Assembly: GCA_033032175.1 (NCBI GenBank)
Contig: CM065323.1
Location: 13,392,001-13,456,000 of the forward strand
Source of the DNA: Saturnia japonica
Lineage: Eukaryota; Arthropoda; Insecta; Lepidoptera; Saturniidae
Length of the DNA: 64,000 bases
Direction: 5' to 3'
Shown: positions 53,891 through 63,988 of the stretch, piece after piece
How positions within the stretch are numbered: the stretch's first letter is position 1
Layout of the letters: every line of letters begins with the position of its first letter
The notes under the pieces: model-generated
Databases searched by the model: none
Told to the model about the DNA's origin: nothing
Seen by the model: only the letters and a program-made list of their open reading frames with translations
Made by a program: the position numbers and the translations under genes

Positions 53891-54035
53891 TTGTATTTTT
53901 GCAATTATTTACGAATGGGATCAGTGTTTCCCTTGAACCATCAAAAGCACCAATAAATTTTATCAAAACATTTATATCGATATCCGACATTATGACGTTA
54001 GGTTCGTCGTCTTTTACTACTCTTTGCCTTGGCAT
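53891..54035 (-). pseudogene. Gypsy gag N-terminus, copy B
   Basis: Same text as copy A. The open frame reads on across TTAA 53887-53890 into piggyBac terminal sequence, which explains its spurious C-terminal extension. Confidence 0.8.
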
Positions 54036-54609
54036 ATTATATTAATAATTAATTAAGTGAAACATCAGCCCTAAATATAAATAACACACACAAAAAATCA
54101 GAAGGTTATAACTTGACAAGATACAATTGTTAAAAATGGTACAGAGACTTAGGAGTGGTGCGTCGTTATATGTTCCGAGAAACGCAACTTGTATGGGCGA
54201 GAGACGTTCGGCGCGCTATGGTAATTTACCGTTGAATAATAACTATGTAAGTGCAGACATTGATAGCTACTTACGAAATTAATTAAATTAACATTTACAT
54301 ATTATATAACACATGAACACATAATAGCATTTGAAAATTTAAAATAACTCACAGGATTAACAGGAACATAGCGTATTTTGGATTTGACCTACTGGATGCA
54401 GCAAGCTGGGGATGAGTGTTGAGGGAAGAGTTGTGGGACGTCCCTCCAGGGACTTCCAGGACACAGCGATGAGTGTTGACGACAAAGTTGGAATTTTCAG
54501 AAAACAGCGATAGACGTTTATGACGAAGTCAGCACTTCGAGGATGTTCAGAGCTCAGCAATATAGGTAAGTTGATACGGTGATTTTCTTATTTTCCAGGT
54601 TTTGTATAG

Positions 54610-56399
54610 AATGCGGAGATAACTATGATGGGTGATACCAGTTCTTCAGGATTCGATGGTGATAAGTATGCAGAGATTTTTATTTTAGTACCACACTGAT
54701 TTTACATACTTTTGTTCTTACTGATTGCACTGATTTTTTTTTGGTTGTCCGAGGATTTTTTTAAATCCCTTTACCCTGCCATCATTATTATAAGCAAGAC
54801 GTGATTTGGTGTATTAAAAAAATATACAGTCTTTTAACACTAAAATATACTTTTAAATAAATGGTTAAAACAGATATAGTAATTACAAATAGTATGATTA
54901 TAAAGATATAGTAGAGCACAAAGCTTGTGCTTTGGACGCGGATCGACAGCCAACTGCCGCGGGAACGTGAAGAAACTGGCTTAGATTGAGAAATGCCGAC
55001 AGTACAGAGTATAGATGATGTAGGCATCACGCCATAATCTTAGGGGTACAACAGTTCGAAACATTTCAATAAAGCGAATGATACAAATAATCTAACAATT
55101 TATAAGTAAAAAAAACTATGAAAATATTTAAGAATATAAATACTGTTCTATGGTTATGTATTATTATTTTCTCGATATAAGATATAGTCTTAATATAAAA
55201 TTGTACAAATATATTAATAGGTTTTTTTACAGTAACTTCGGAATGGGCTTGAAGTGACGCTTCCGTTTGTTTATGATTGAAATTTTAAAAATAAATCACG
55301 TTAGCCTTCCTTGCTACTTACGCTGGTTACATTCTCTCTATTTTATCACACAATTTAAGTTTCATTTTAAGTTTTTGTGTGCAGATATGAGAACAAGCTA
55401 CCAACAATTCGCAATTATGGTAGACTTTATGGAACAGTCAATATTTTTAATTTAACATTTATTTATTTTAGTACATAGGTATTGTATGTAAAAACTTATT
55501 TGCTGATTTGCGGTATGTATTTTTTTAAGAAATGAGAGATTTATTGAAGCCAAGTGGTGGACCCCAAGGTCGCCATTTAAATGTTATGAAATGGAAGGAA
55601 CTTGCAACTAAACACTGAGGACACAGGAGACTTTCGGACTGAAGATAAGTGGCGCAAAGTATGTACTAACATAACACAATAACATAAATACGTAACTCAA
55701 ATAAAGTGTATATTTCAGTGTTAATTTTGTGTGTGTTCAAGGTGTTCAATCACCGATATATGATTATAATAACTGTTTCGTACCAAAACAATTTTCTTAT
55801 TATATCATAATACTTAGTTGCATAATTTCATTGTGATTAGTTTCTCAACGTGACTACATATAGACAAGTATTACTTTTCTGATGTTGGTACGGGCGAGTC
55901 AGGTTGTCCAACATTGGATAACCATCTCAAGCTGTGATTGGTCGCAACCGCATGATGCGCCCTCGCATGACAAGGGCAGGCGATGTTGGTGTCGTAGTTC
56001 GTCCGGCACCCACCACTGAGTCGAGACGTGTATCTTTTGTATGCCTTGCATCACCAATATACAAGTGCTTATATCGTGCCCGACGCCATTACGTGGCTTG
56101 GAAGAAACCCACCTAAAATACCTACTAATTGTCGCGAGTGGAAAGATTATAGTGTGAGTGAGAGTGAAAGCATCAGACACCCAGCCTATGGACAAGAATT
56201 CACCCTGCGTATCGCGCTGAATCCTATTGAAATAGCTACACCAGGCGCGGACCGCGCAGGGCGCCTGCCCACAGAAGACCACGCTGATCACACGTTCCCG
56301 AAGGAGGCCAGATCGATCCTAAGGTAGGCTTCCTGATTCGCTCCCCAACAATAACTGAATCGGTGATTTCTAAAACACCACATGTTACATCAATCATAC
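54610..56399. other. Gypsy leader remnant and non-coding DNA
   Basis: The first few hundred bases probably continue the Gypsy leader or 5' LTR. 55890-56340 is GC-richer and protein-like on the plus strand in places (DAITWLGRNPPKIPTNCREW), perhaps the worn end of another element. I cannot identify a gene. Confidence 0.35.
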
Positions 56400-56538
56400 T
56401 GTAAGCGACACGATATAAGTAGATAGATGTGTGGCGCTGCGGTGGGACGGTCGCCGGCTCTATTAATGTAAACCAGTTATCGCCCGGCAAGCGACCGTTC
56501 CGCATCGATCCGTTAGACGGCGAGTTATATAGCTTACA
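56400..56538 (+). repeat. BEL/Pao 5' LTR
   Basis: 139 bases. Short for this family. Confidence 0.95.
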
Positions 56539-56565
56539 GTTTGGTCGATCGAGCCGAATCGCTAA

Positions 56566-59500
56566 ATGTTCCGAAGTCCTACGCAAAGTGTGATGAAAAC
56601 AAGAAGTGCCCTTCGTAAAGAACGAAACATTATGGATAAAGAAGCACCTAATAAACAGAAAAGTGAAATTAAAGAGGTGGACGCGGGTAGTATGGTGAAA
56701 TCTGAGCCGCCGTTGAGCGCGGTTCAACAAGTACCGCCCGTTCACAATTCTCAAAAAGGTTCTTCTAAAAAATCTTCTTCATCTTTGGCAACACGCAAAG
56801 CGAAATTGGAATTCGAGGCGGCAGAAGCCAGAGCGAAAATTCAGATGGAATTAATTGAAAAAAAACTTGCCGTGGAATTAGCGGATCTAGAGGAACAAAG
56901 CAGTGTCAAAACTGTTAGTCAAACTCATAATGATATAGAAAAGTGGTTGGAGCATAGCCAGCAAGAACTGGAAGCACGACCCGCCCCCGATCAAGGTCAC
57001 AATTCGGGCGCGCCGTGCCCGCTGACGTCAAATAACGCCGGCAACGATAAGGGTACAGTTCACCTTCTGGCAAGTGCCCTAAAGGACCTTACAACTGCTT
57101 CTGCAGCTAATGGTGTTAATCCAACCCTCGTGAGCCGTCTATGCACCTCACGGGATTTACCGTCGTTTGCAGGAGATCCCATGGAATGGCTTCAATTCAA
57201 ACAGGAATATGAAGAGTCATCTCAAGTATGTCAATTTAGTCCTAAAGAGAATCTGTGGAGGTTACGAAAGTGTCTGCGAGGACCAGCACGCGAAGCCGTG
57301 TCGGCTTTACTCATCAGTGTAACCACACCTGAAATGGTGATGTCTACTCTGGAATTACAGTTTGGAAATCCGGATATTATTTTGTCAAAAATTATGGTGG
57401 ATATCCAAAAACTACAACCAGTTTCACATGACTACCAAAGAGATATTGTGTCTTTTTCAGTAAAAGTGCGCAACTATGTAGCCGCGGTCAGTGTAATTGG
57501 TCGAGGTGAATATTTAGTGGCCACAAATGTGATTACAAGCGTGTTAAGTAAATTACCTACAGTCCTACTTTCGAAATGGGCCGACTATAGTTACCCGATT
57601 ATTACACAAGGCAAAAGACCAACCCTACATACTTTAGCGGAATTTTTACACGAGGAAGCCAAAAAAATGACTACCTTGGCCTTAGTGAACACACGCAGTA
57701 TGTTTGATACTAGTAAAAAAAAGTATCAGGAATCTGCACGCCCACATTTAGTCTTAGTAAATAAAGAAGAAAACATAATTAAAAACTGTTCTTATTGCCG
57801 CATCGATAGTCACAAACTCACGGCATGCAGAAAGTTTAAAAAAATATTAAGAAAAGATCGGTGGACGTTTGTAAAAAGAAATAAACTTTGCTACAAATGT
57901 TTATTATCAACTCACCGGCGGGAAACATGCCCGGCCGATGTGTGTGACGTAGATAACTGCGGACTACAACATCACCGCTTGCTGCATTATAACTACAGTA
58001 AGAAAAATAATGAACGTGATTGTAGCGAACGCGAAGCGCAGCCAGAAAGTGTAACACATATAAATTCTATAACAAACAGTAAAGTGTTATTAAAGGTTGT
58101 GCGCGTTAATTTACACGGCCCTAATGGTACTTTTAGTGTGTGTGCGTTACTGGACGACGGGTCCACTGTGAGTCTTATCAGTGCCGCGCTGACGTCACGG
58201 TTAGGGCTATGTGGACGCCGCGATACGATACGTGTAGCTGGTGCGTGGGACGATGATGAACTCGTCTGTGAAACTGAGGTGGTACGTCTCCAGATGTCAA
58301 CCTGTGAAGGACATAATTATGAACTGTATGCACGTAGTGTTAAGAGACTTAATTTACCCAACCAGAGTTTATGTGTAGTTAATTGTAGTAACTATGATCA
58401 TTTAAAAAATTTAAAATTTAATTTATGCGATAAAAATGTAAAACCGGAATTACTTATTGGACAAGATAATTATAATTTGTTAATGCCATTGAAGTATAGG
58501 ATAGGTAAACTTAACGAACCTTGTGCAACACTCACCCCTCTAGGTTGGTGCATCCATGGAAGGGTACCGGTGAATACATCGTGCGCAAGTAATACCACAC
58601 TCGCGATACGAGACTACGATTACGAGGACATCCAGGTAACACAGGACCGGGATGAAGAAAAATTCATACTGGAACAGTTACATGAGCAGGTACGAAAGTC
58701 CTTTACTATTGACTCGATGGGTATATCAGACAGGCCGCGTCAAAATGCTGATGATGTACGTGCACAGGAATATCTGGATAATACGGCACGTCTAATTAAT
58801 GGTAGATGGCATGTAGGCTTACCTTGGCGCGATTACAACTCCAAAATGCCTGATTCCAAATTAAGTGCACTAAATAGGTTTAAATCTATTGAAAAGAAGA
58901 TGGCCTTAAACGAGGAATTCGCACTTAGGTACAGGGAACGAGTTAAGCACCTGATAAATAACAATTTCGCTGAAAAGGTTAGTGATATTAATATAAATAG
59001 AAGAATATGGTACTTACCTCATTTTGCTGTAGATAATCCTAGTAAAAAGAAGCTCCGTCTTGTGTTTGACGCGGCTGCAAAAACAAAAGGATTGTCATTA
59101 AATGATTATTTACTGAAAGGTCCCGATATGCTTACATCTTTGTTTGGTATAATGTTGCGATTCCGTGAACATAGGGTTGCGATCGCTGGGGATATAAAAG
59201 ATATGTTTTTAAGGATAAAAATTTTACCTGAAGACCAAGATTCTCTGAGATTTCTATGGCGAGATGACATAAATAGTCCTATAGAATCATATAGAATGAC
59301 GTCATTAATATTTGGTGCTAACTGTTCTCCATTTATAGCTCAATTTATTAGAAATAAAAACGCGCATCGTTTCACTGCGACTATGCCAACAGCTGTTGAA
59401 GCGATAAGTAAACAACACTATATGGACGATTATATAGATAGTCAACCAGACGAGATGACATGTATTAACTTAGCGAAAAATATTAGTTTTATTCACAAAC

Positions 59501-62229
59501 AAGGTGGTTTTGTACTATGTAACTGGCTAAGCAATAGTGTTCAGGTTTTAAATAATTTACCAAATGAATTGCTCGCAACTAATGCTCATAAATTAAAAAT
59601 AGGTCAGCAGCTGGATGGTGAACGAGCCCTAGGACTTTTATGGTACCCACTAGAGGATTGCCTAGGCTTTGACGTATCGTTCAAACGAATCTCATCAGAG
59701 ATTATAGATGGAAAGCGACCTACTAAGAGGGAGGCATTGCGAGTAATAATGTCAATATTTGATGTGTATGGGTTTTTGTCGCCTATTACTATTAAAGGAA
59801 AAATTATAATGCAAGATACTTGGCGTTCTAGCATACAATGGGACGATATCATACCTGACCATATTTTCAATAAATGGATTGATTGGTTACAGTTATTAAA
59901 AAGTATCGGCGCGCTGCGGTTGCCGCGATACTACCAAACGTGCATGAAGACGGGCGAAACGGACGATACGCTGAGTGCAGGTGCACTGCATAGCACTGAG
60001 CGATACCTCGAGCACGCGTCGTCGCCGCCGCCGTCCGCGTCGACCGCGCCGCTTGCATCATCAGAGACAACGCTAGGACGCGGTGAGCCCGAGCCGTGTC
60101 GCTCGTTCATTTATAACAAAGACGATGCGCGCGCGCTAGTTAGCAACGAGCACTATACAAACTTACAATTACATGTATTTTGCGATGCTTCGACTCAAGC
60201 TATGTGTGCCGTAGCTTACTGGCGCTGGGAAAATGATGGTATACGGACAGCATTTATAACTAGTAAATGTAGGGTCGCGCCACTGAAACACATGTCAGTT
60301 CCACGACTCGAATTACAGGCGGCACTTCTCGGTGCGCGCTTAGCTGATACAGTTGTAACAGAGCACAAGATAAAACCAAAAGAAAGGTTTTTCTGGAGTG
60401 ATTCAAGTACTGTACTCCATTGGATTAGGAACGATTGTCGTAATTATAAAATATTTGTCGCTCACAGACTCGGAGAGATAGACGAGCTATCAAAAATAAG
60501 TGAATGGAGGTATGTGCCTACTAAATTAAATGTTGCTGATGTTGCCACAAGAGAACATTTCTGTTTTAACGTTTTTCAACGTGAATGGTTTTACGGGCCA
60601 TCGTTTTTATTAGAAGACGAAGCATTATGGCCTATGGACTTTTGTGTCCCTTTAACAGATGTGCCAGAGGTAGAACTTACATTAACCTTACATGAAACTA
60701 TTCAAGACTTACCTGCCATTCCAGACCCATTGCGTTTCTCTTCGTGGTTGCGTTTATTAAAGTCTACATGTTATGTGTTACAGTTTATTGACAGAAAATT
60801 GAAGAAACTTACCTGTGACATCGACGGAGGTTTAATGTTGAGAGCCGAGACTTTGCTAATAAAATACGCACAGGCGCAAAGTTTTCCTAGTGATATTAGC
60901 GATCTGAAAAAGAAAAATATATTAGGAAATAAAAGTAAATTACTAACCTTGTCTCCAGTACTGGATGAACATGCAGTACTGCGCGTCGGTGGACGCATCG
61001 GTGTTGCGCGGGATGTTCCAGAGGAAATGAAGTACCCTGTTATTTTAGACGGCCGTCATCATATTTCTCGCTTAATAATTAAGCACTTTCACGTTCAAGC
61101 TGCTCACGGTAACACAGAAACAGTAGTCAACGAATTAAAACAGAAGTATTGGATTATACGTATCCGGCCTACAGTGAAGCGGGTAGCCTTGGAGTGCATG
61201 GTGTGTCGAATACGAAAAGCCAAACCCCAAGTACCGAGAATGGGAAACTTACCTGCTGGAAGGGTGGCTCACCATCAGAAACCATTTACTCATTGTGGTG
61301 TTGATCTATTTGGGCCCATCGCGGTTACTGTTGGGAGACATAAGGAAAAAAGGTATGGCGTTCTTTTTACCTGCTTGACGGTGAGAGCGGTTCACATAGA
61401 AGTAGTACATTCCCTTACAACCGACTCGCTTCTGATGGCACTTCGCAGAATGGCCTCCAGGCGAGGGTGGCCTGGTTATCTTTATTCTGATAATGGAACT
61501 AATTTACGAGGCGCTGATATCGAAATTAGGAAGTCCATAAAGGAACTCGATGAAAAATTACTAAAAGAAACTGCCTGTAACTACGGAACAACATGGACGT
61601 TTATTCCGCCTTCTAGCCCACACTGGGGTGGGGCGTGGGAACGCCTCATAAGAAGTGTTAAAACTACACTGAAAGTAATTCTAAAAGAACGTGCACCGAA
61701 GGATGAAATATTAATCACATTGCTAGCAGAAGTGGAAAATATTGTGAATAGCAGGCCACTAAGTCATGTATCAGTTGAAGCTGGAACGATGGAGTCACTA
61801 ACGCCCAATCATTTCTTAGTAGGAACTTCGTCCAACTTACCAGTATTGGGTCTCTTCGACGACTCTGACTTGATTTTGAGAAAGCAATGGCGTAAAGCTC
61901 AAGCATTAACTGATATGTTTTGGAGAAGGTGGGTGCGAGAGATCTTGCCAGAAATGCTACCCCGTAAAAGGTGGCACATCGATAAGCAGTGGCCGTTAGC
62001 GGTTGGAGATCTAGTTTTTGTCGCTGATCCTGATGCTCCTCGTGGGACTTGGCCACGAGGCATAATCAAAACTACCTTTCCCGGTAAAGATGGCCGAGTG
62101 CGAGTTGTTGAAGTCCAAACTGCTACCGGTACCCTTAAAAGATCTGTAGGTCGTGTCGCCAAAATACCAGTTGTGGATGAGTGCTGCCAGGGCAGTACTA
62201 GGGTGGGGAATGTAAGCGACACGATATAA
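56566..62229 (+). CDS. BEL/Pao gag-pol polyprotein, 1887 aa
   Basis: No internal stop. Residues 1-190: basic and coiled (KLEFEAAEARAKIQMELIEK). About 200-360: gag of the DUF1759 type (LPSFAGDPMEWLQFKQEYEE). About 405-475: Cys-His knuckles (NCSYCRIDSHKLTAC, CYKCLLSTHRRETC). Near 528: aspartic protease (LLDDGSTVSLIS). RT from about 835 with YMDD near 951. An unusual low-complexity linker spans about 1119-1190. RNase H from about 1205 (FCDASTQAM). Integrase zinc finger near 1511-1555 (AAHGN, CMVCR), core Asp near 1578 (GVDLFGP), Asp near 1641 (SDNGT), Glu near 1690 (WERL). C-terminal DUF5641 (RVVEVQTATGTLKRSVGRVA). ATG 56566 is the first in frame after the primer site. Confidence 0.96.
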   Translation: MFRSPTQSVMKTRSALRKERNIMDKEAPNKQKSEIKEVDAGSMVKSEPPLSAVQQVPPVHNSQKGSSKKSSSSLATRKAKLEFEAAEARAKIQMELIEKKLAVELADLEEQSSVKTVSQTHNDIEKWLEHSQQELEARPAPDQGHNSGAPCPLTSNNAGNDKGTVHLLASALKDLTTASAANGVNPTLVSRLCTSRDLPSFAGDPMEWLQFKQEYEESSQVCQFSPKENLWRLRKCLRGPAREAVSALLISVTTPEMVMSTLELQFGNPDIILSKIMVDIQKLQPVSHDYQRDIVSFSVKVRNYVAAVSVIGRGEYLVATNVITSVLSKLPTVLLSKWADYSYPIITQGKRPTLHTLAEFLHEEAKKMTTLALVNTRSMFDTSKKKYQESARPHLVLVNKEENIIKNCSYCRIDSHKLTACRKFKKILRKDRWTFVKRNKLCYKCLLSTHRRETCPADVCDVDNCGLQHHRLLHYNYSKKNNERDCSEREAQPESVTHINSITNSKVLLKVVRVNLHGPNGTFSVCALLDDGSTVSLISAALTSRLGLCGRRDTIRVAGAWDDDELVCETEVVRLQMSTCEGHNYELYARSVKRLNLPNQSLCVVNCSNYDHLKNLKFNLCDKNVKPELLIGQDNYNLLMPLKYRIGKLNEPCATLTPLGWCIHGRVPVNTSCASNTTLAIRDYDYEDIQVTQDRDEEKFILEQLHEQVRKSFTIDSMGISDRPRQNADDVRAQEYLDNTARLINGRWHVGLPWRDYNSKMPDSKLSALNRFKSIEKKMALNEEFALRYRERVKHLINNNFAEKVSDININRRIWYLPHFAVDNPSKKKLRLVFDAAAKTKGLSLNDYLLKGPDMLTSLFGIMLRFREHRVAIAGDIKDMFLRIKILPEDQDSLRFLWRDDINSPIESYRMTSLIFGANCSPFIAQFIRNKNAHRFTATMPTAVEAISKQHYMDDYIDSQPDEMTCINLAKNISFIHKQGGFVLCNWLSNSVQVLNNLPNELLATNAHKLKIGQQLDGERALGLLWYPLEDCLGFDVSFKRISSEIIDGKRPTKREALRVIMSIFDVYGFLSPITIKGKIIMQDTWRSSIQWDDIIPDHIFNKWIDWLQLLKSIGALRLPRYYQTCMKTGETDDTLSAGALHSTERYLEHASSPPPSASTAPLASSETTLGRGEPEPCRSFIYNKDDARALVSNEHYTNLQLHVFCDASTQAMCAVAYWRWENDGIRTAFITSKCRVAPLKHMSVPRLELQAALLGARLADTVVTEHKIKPKERFFWSDSSTVLHWIRNDCRNYKIFVAHRLGEIDELSKISEWRYVPTKLNVADVATREHFCFNVFQREWFYGPSFLLEDEALWPMDFCVPLTDVPEVELTLTLHETIQDLPAIPDPLRFSSWLRLLKSTCYVLQFIDRKLKKLTCDIDGGLMLRAETLLIKYAQAQSFPSDISDLKKKNILGNKSKLLTLSPVLDEHAVLRVGGRIGVARDVPEEMKYPVILDGRHHISRLIIKHFHVQAAHGNTETVVNELKQKYWIIRIRPTVKRVALECMVCRIRKAKPQVPRMGNLPAGRVAHHQKPFTHCGVDLFGPIAVTVGRHKEKRYGVLFTCLTVRAVHIEVVHSLTTDSLLMALRRMASRRGWPGYLYSDNGTNLRGADIEIRKSIKELDEKLLKETACNYGTTWTFIPPSSPHWGGAWERLIRSVKTTLKVILKERAPKDEILITLLAEVENIVNSRPLSHVSVEAGTMESLTPNHFLVGTSSNLPVLGLFDDSDLILRKQWRKAQALTDMFWRRWVREILPEMLPRKRWHIDKQWPLAVGDLVFVADPDAPRGTWPRGIIKTTFPGKDGRVRVVEVQTATGTLKRSVGRVAKIPVVDECCQGSTRVGNVSDTI

Positions 62230-62349
62230 GTAGATAGATGTGTGGCGCTGCGGTGGGACGGTCGCCGGCTCTATTAATGTAAACCAGTTATCGCCCGGCA
62301 AGCGACCGTTCCGCATCGATCCGTTAGACGGCGAGTTATATAGCTTACA
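62211..62349 (+). repeat. BEL/Pao 3' LTR
   Basis: The gag-pol frame ends inside it, at TAA 62227-62229. Confidence 0.95.
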
Positions 62350-62670
62350 CATACTATACAGCAAACAATGTAATTATTTTTATTACTATTGTTTTCATTA
62401 ATTTACAAAACAAAGGGCCTATATATAAAGGTATATTACAAAATTTTAAAATTATTATATACCTAATCCAAGATAAACTTGTGGGGTTTTTGAAAAAATC
62501 ACAATTATGGTTTTATATAGAATGTGTTAGAAATAAATATGAAATTAAATTATATAAAATATAAAATTTGTGTTCATCTGGGACACAAGGGAAAAGTTTT
62601 TTTTAAATCTAGGACCTTTTTATATTGTTAGCTACATAGCTAATAGGTAGTTTACTAGACTTACACTACA
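62350..62670. other. AT-rich flank, no gene seen
   Basis: No coding frame and no repeat I recognise. Confidence 0.4.
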
Positions 62671-62760
62671 GCTTTTTGGTGCAGTGGTTTAAAACTACCA
62701 TTAAATTGAGAGATAGTTGGTTCGAGGCCTACGAATAGACTTCTACTAAAAGTTTTGAAT
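62671..62760 (+). repeat. tRNA-derived SINE head (pol III A and B boxes)
   Basis: A-box-like TGGTGCAGTGG at 62677-62687 and B box GGTTCGAGGCC at 62719-62729, a tRNA-like spacing. The region between does not fold as a full tRNA by eye. This is the usual 5' head of an insect SINE. Confidence 0.5.
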
Positions 62761-62864
62761 AAAAATATTACTTCTGTGTCAAGGTGTGTAATGTACATAA
62801 GTAGGTATCAACAGTTTGCATTACTTTGCATTAACTTCATAGTGAAGAGTTAAGATTGAGAGAA

Positions 62865-63010
62865 TTAGAATTAAATGAAAGGGTAAGACAAAGAGATGCA
62901 GAGCTACAACTACAATTGCAGTGACAGAAATTATTTAAAGAGGCCTTAAAGATTTTAGAAAGATATAATAAAAAACAAAATGATTGTTATATTATACTTA
63001 TCCAAAACTA
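62865..63010 (+). pseudogene. Coiled-coil tail of a Myb/MADF-like Harbinger partner
   Basis: Plus strand reads EELRLRELELNERVRQRD, AELQLQLQ, stop, QKLFKEALKILERYNKKQ. Such helical tails end the Myb/SANT-like DNA-binding protein encoded by PIF/Harbinger transposons. The convergent neighbour is a Harbinger nuclease, which supports the reading. The DNA-binding domain itself is not visible. Confidence 0.4.
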
Positions 63011-63069
63011 ATTATATAGGGTATACATAATTATTGTAGTAAATTTATTCTGTTAATCCTATTAACTAG

Positions 63070-63690
63070 CACATCCCTCAAAACCCTTCCCCGTATAAGG
63101 TCATCACTGGTATTATGTTCTTCATATACAGCTCCGAAAAAAGCGAACGTCCAAAAGTATTTTCAATGGCGACTCTAGCCCTTCCGTGTACATTATTATA
63201 TTTTGATTCTGGACTTCTTTCAGCTGATCCAAGAATACTTTATTTCATTAGCCATGATCATATAGCTTAATATTGATAATTACAGTAAATTCACAAGAAA
63301 ATGGTGAAATGAAAATATTATTTACTTAATAAGCATACTTGTTCATTATTGTGATACTATATCCTGTATGTATGAGTTTGCCAGACTATTTTGCCAAATA
63401 AAAGCGTCATGCGTTGCTCCTCCATAATTAGCGTTGATGTTTAAAATTCGGCACTCGCTGTCGCTGAATAACAATTTTTACCATTTGTATATTCAATGAA
63501 TAAAAATGTTTTCGGCAATAAAATAAATGTTCTCTTGACTCTTCTGGTGTAAAAATATGAAAATGACATTCATCAACACCGCCTATGACACCAGGGAAAC
63601 CATACTTTGTATAAAATCTGTAATTTTGAGAAATATTCTAATTAATAAACTAGATCAAGCGAGGTTCAAATTCCTGTAAAGTTTGAAGGA
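63070..63690 (-). pseudogene. PIF/Harbinger nuclease remnant
   Basis: Minus-strand fragments in order: KYGFPGVIGGVDECHFHIFT (first Asp region; relatives have G-x-x-D-G-T-H), then YGGATHDAFIWQNSLANSY (second region, H-D), then AERSPESKYNNVHGRARVAI followed by ENTFGR (Glu region). All are split by stops and shifts. It would move DNA with 3-base target duplication in living relatives. Confidence 0.6.
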
Positions 63691-63880
63691 AACTTGCCTA
63701 ACAAGTACCTAATTTTGTTATAATATCGATGATAGAAAACAAGGGCGTAACCCTGGCAAACCCAACTTTACACCAGAGCCAAAATACAGGAAAAATGGTA
63801 ATCAAATCATTATCTTTTTATCGGTAAGTCGTATGAATTTAATTTTTAGAGCATAAGTATTAAGTCTGACATATTGTTTA

Positions 63881-63988
63881 TACTGAATCAGAAAATTATT
63901 TATTTGTTATTGATGACATACTCGCTGGTTGTAATACTGAATCAGAAAATTATTTATTTGTTATTGATGACATACTCGCTGGTTGTAA
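63881..63988 (+). repeat. 54-bp tandem repeat, two copies, in frame
   Basis: Units at 63881-63934 and 63935-63988 look identical. 54 bases is 18 codons; one frame reads TESENYLFVIDDILAGC in both copies, without a stop, then KKK at the window edge. Could be part of an exon continuing outside the window. Confidence 0.85.

Larger units (their letters stand above)
47888..54609. repeat. 3.36-kb tandem duplication (copies A and B)
   Basis: Copy A 47888-51247 and copy B 51248-54609, period 3360 with a few 1-3 base indels and about ten differences in what I compared. The junction at 51247/51248 joins gypsy leader (ccaggtttgtatag) to the middle of the piggyBac transposase (ctttggtacacgacc). The unit therefore holds the 5' three quarters of piggyBac, the gag N-terminus and its leader. 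Confidence 0.95.
56400..62349 (+). mobile_element. Complete BEL/Pao retrotransposon, 5950 bp
   Basis: LTRs 56400-56538 and 62211-62349, 139 bases, appear identical (TGTAAGCG..AGCTTACA). The target duplication CATAC is at 56395-56399 and 62350-62354. A polypurine tract (agggtggggaa) ends at 62210. Downstream of the 5' LTR is TTTGGTCGATCGAGCCG, the likely primer site; I do not assign the tRNA. One open gag-pol frame. Likely a recent and possibly active insertion. Confidence 0.96.

Noticed and set aside
54566..54600. GTAAGT and pyrimidine-CAG about 35 bases apart (also near 51204-51238)
   Set aside because: Would be an intron of under 40 bases, shorter than insect spliceosomes normally use.
54901..54925. 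Near-palindrome agcacaaagcttgtgct
   Set aside because: Imperfect and isolated, with no gene to regulate.
56236..56754. 172-codon minus-strand frame over the BEL/Pao 5' LTR
   Set aside because: Antisense to the LTR and gag start; repeated at the other LTR as expected of a shadow.
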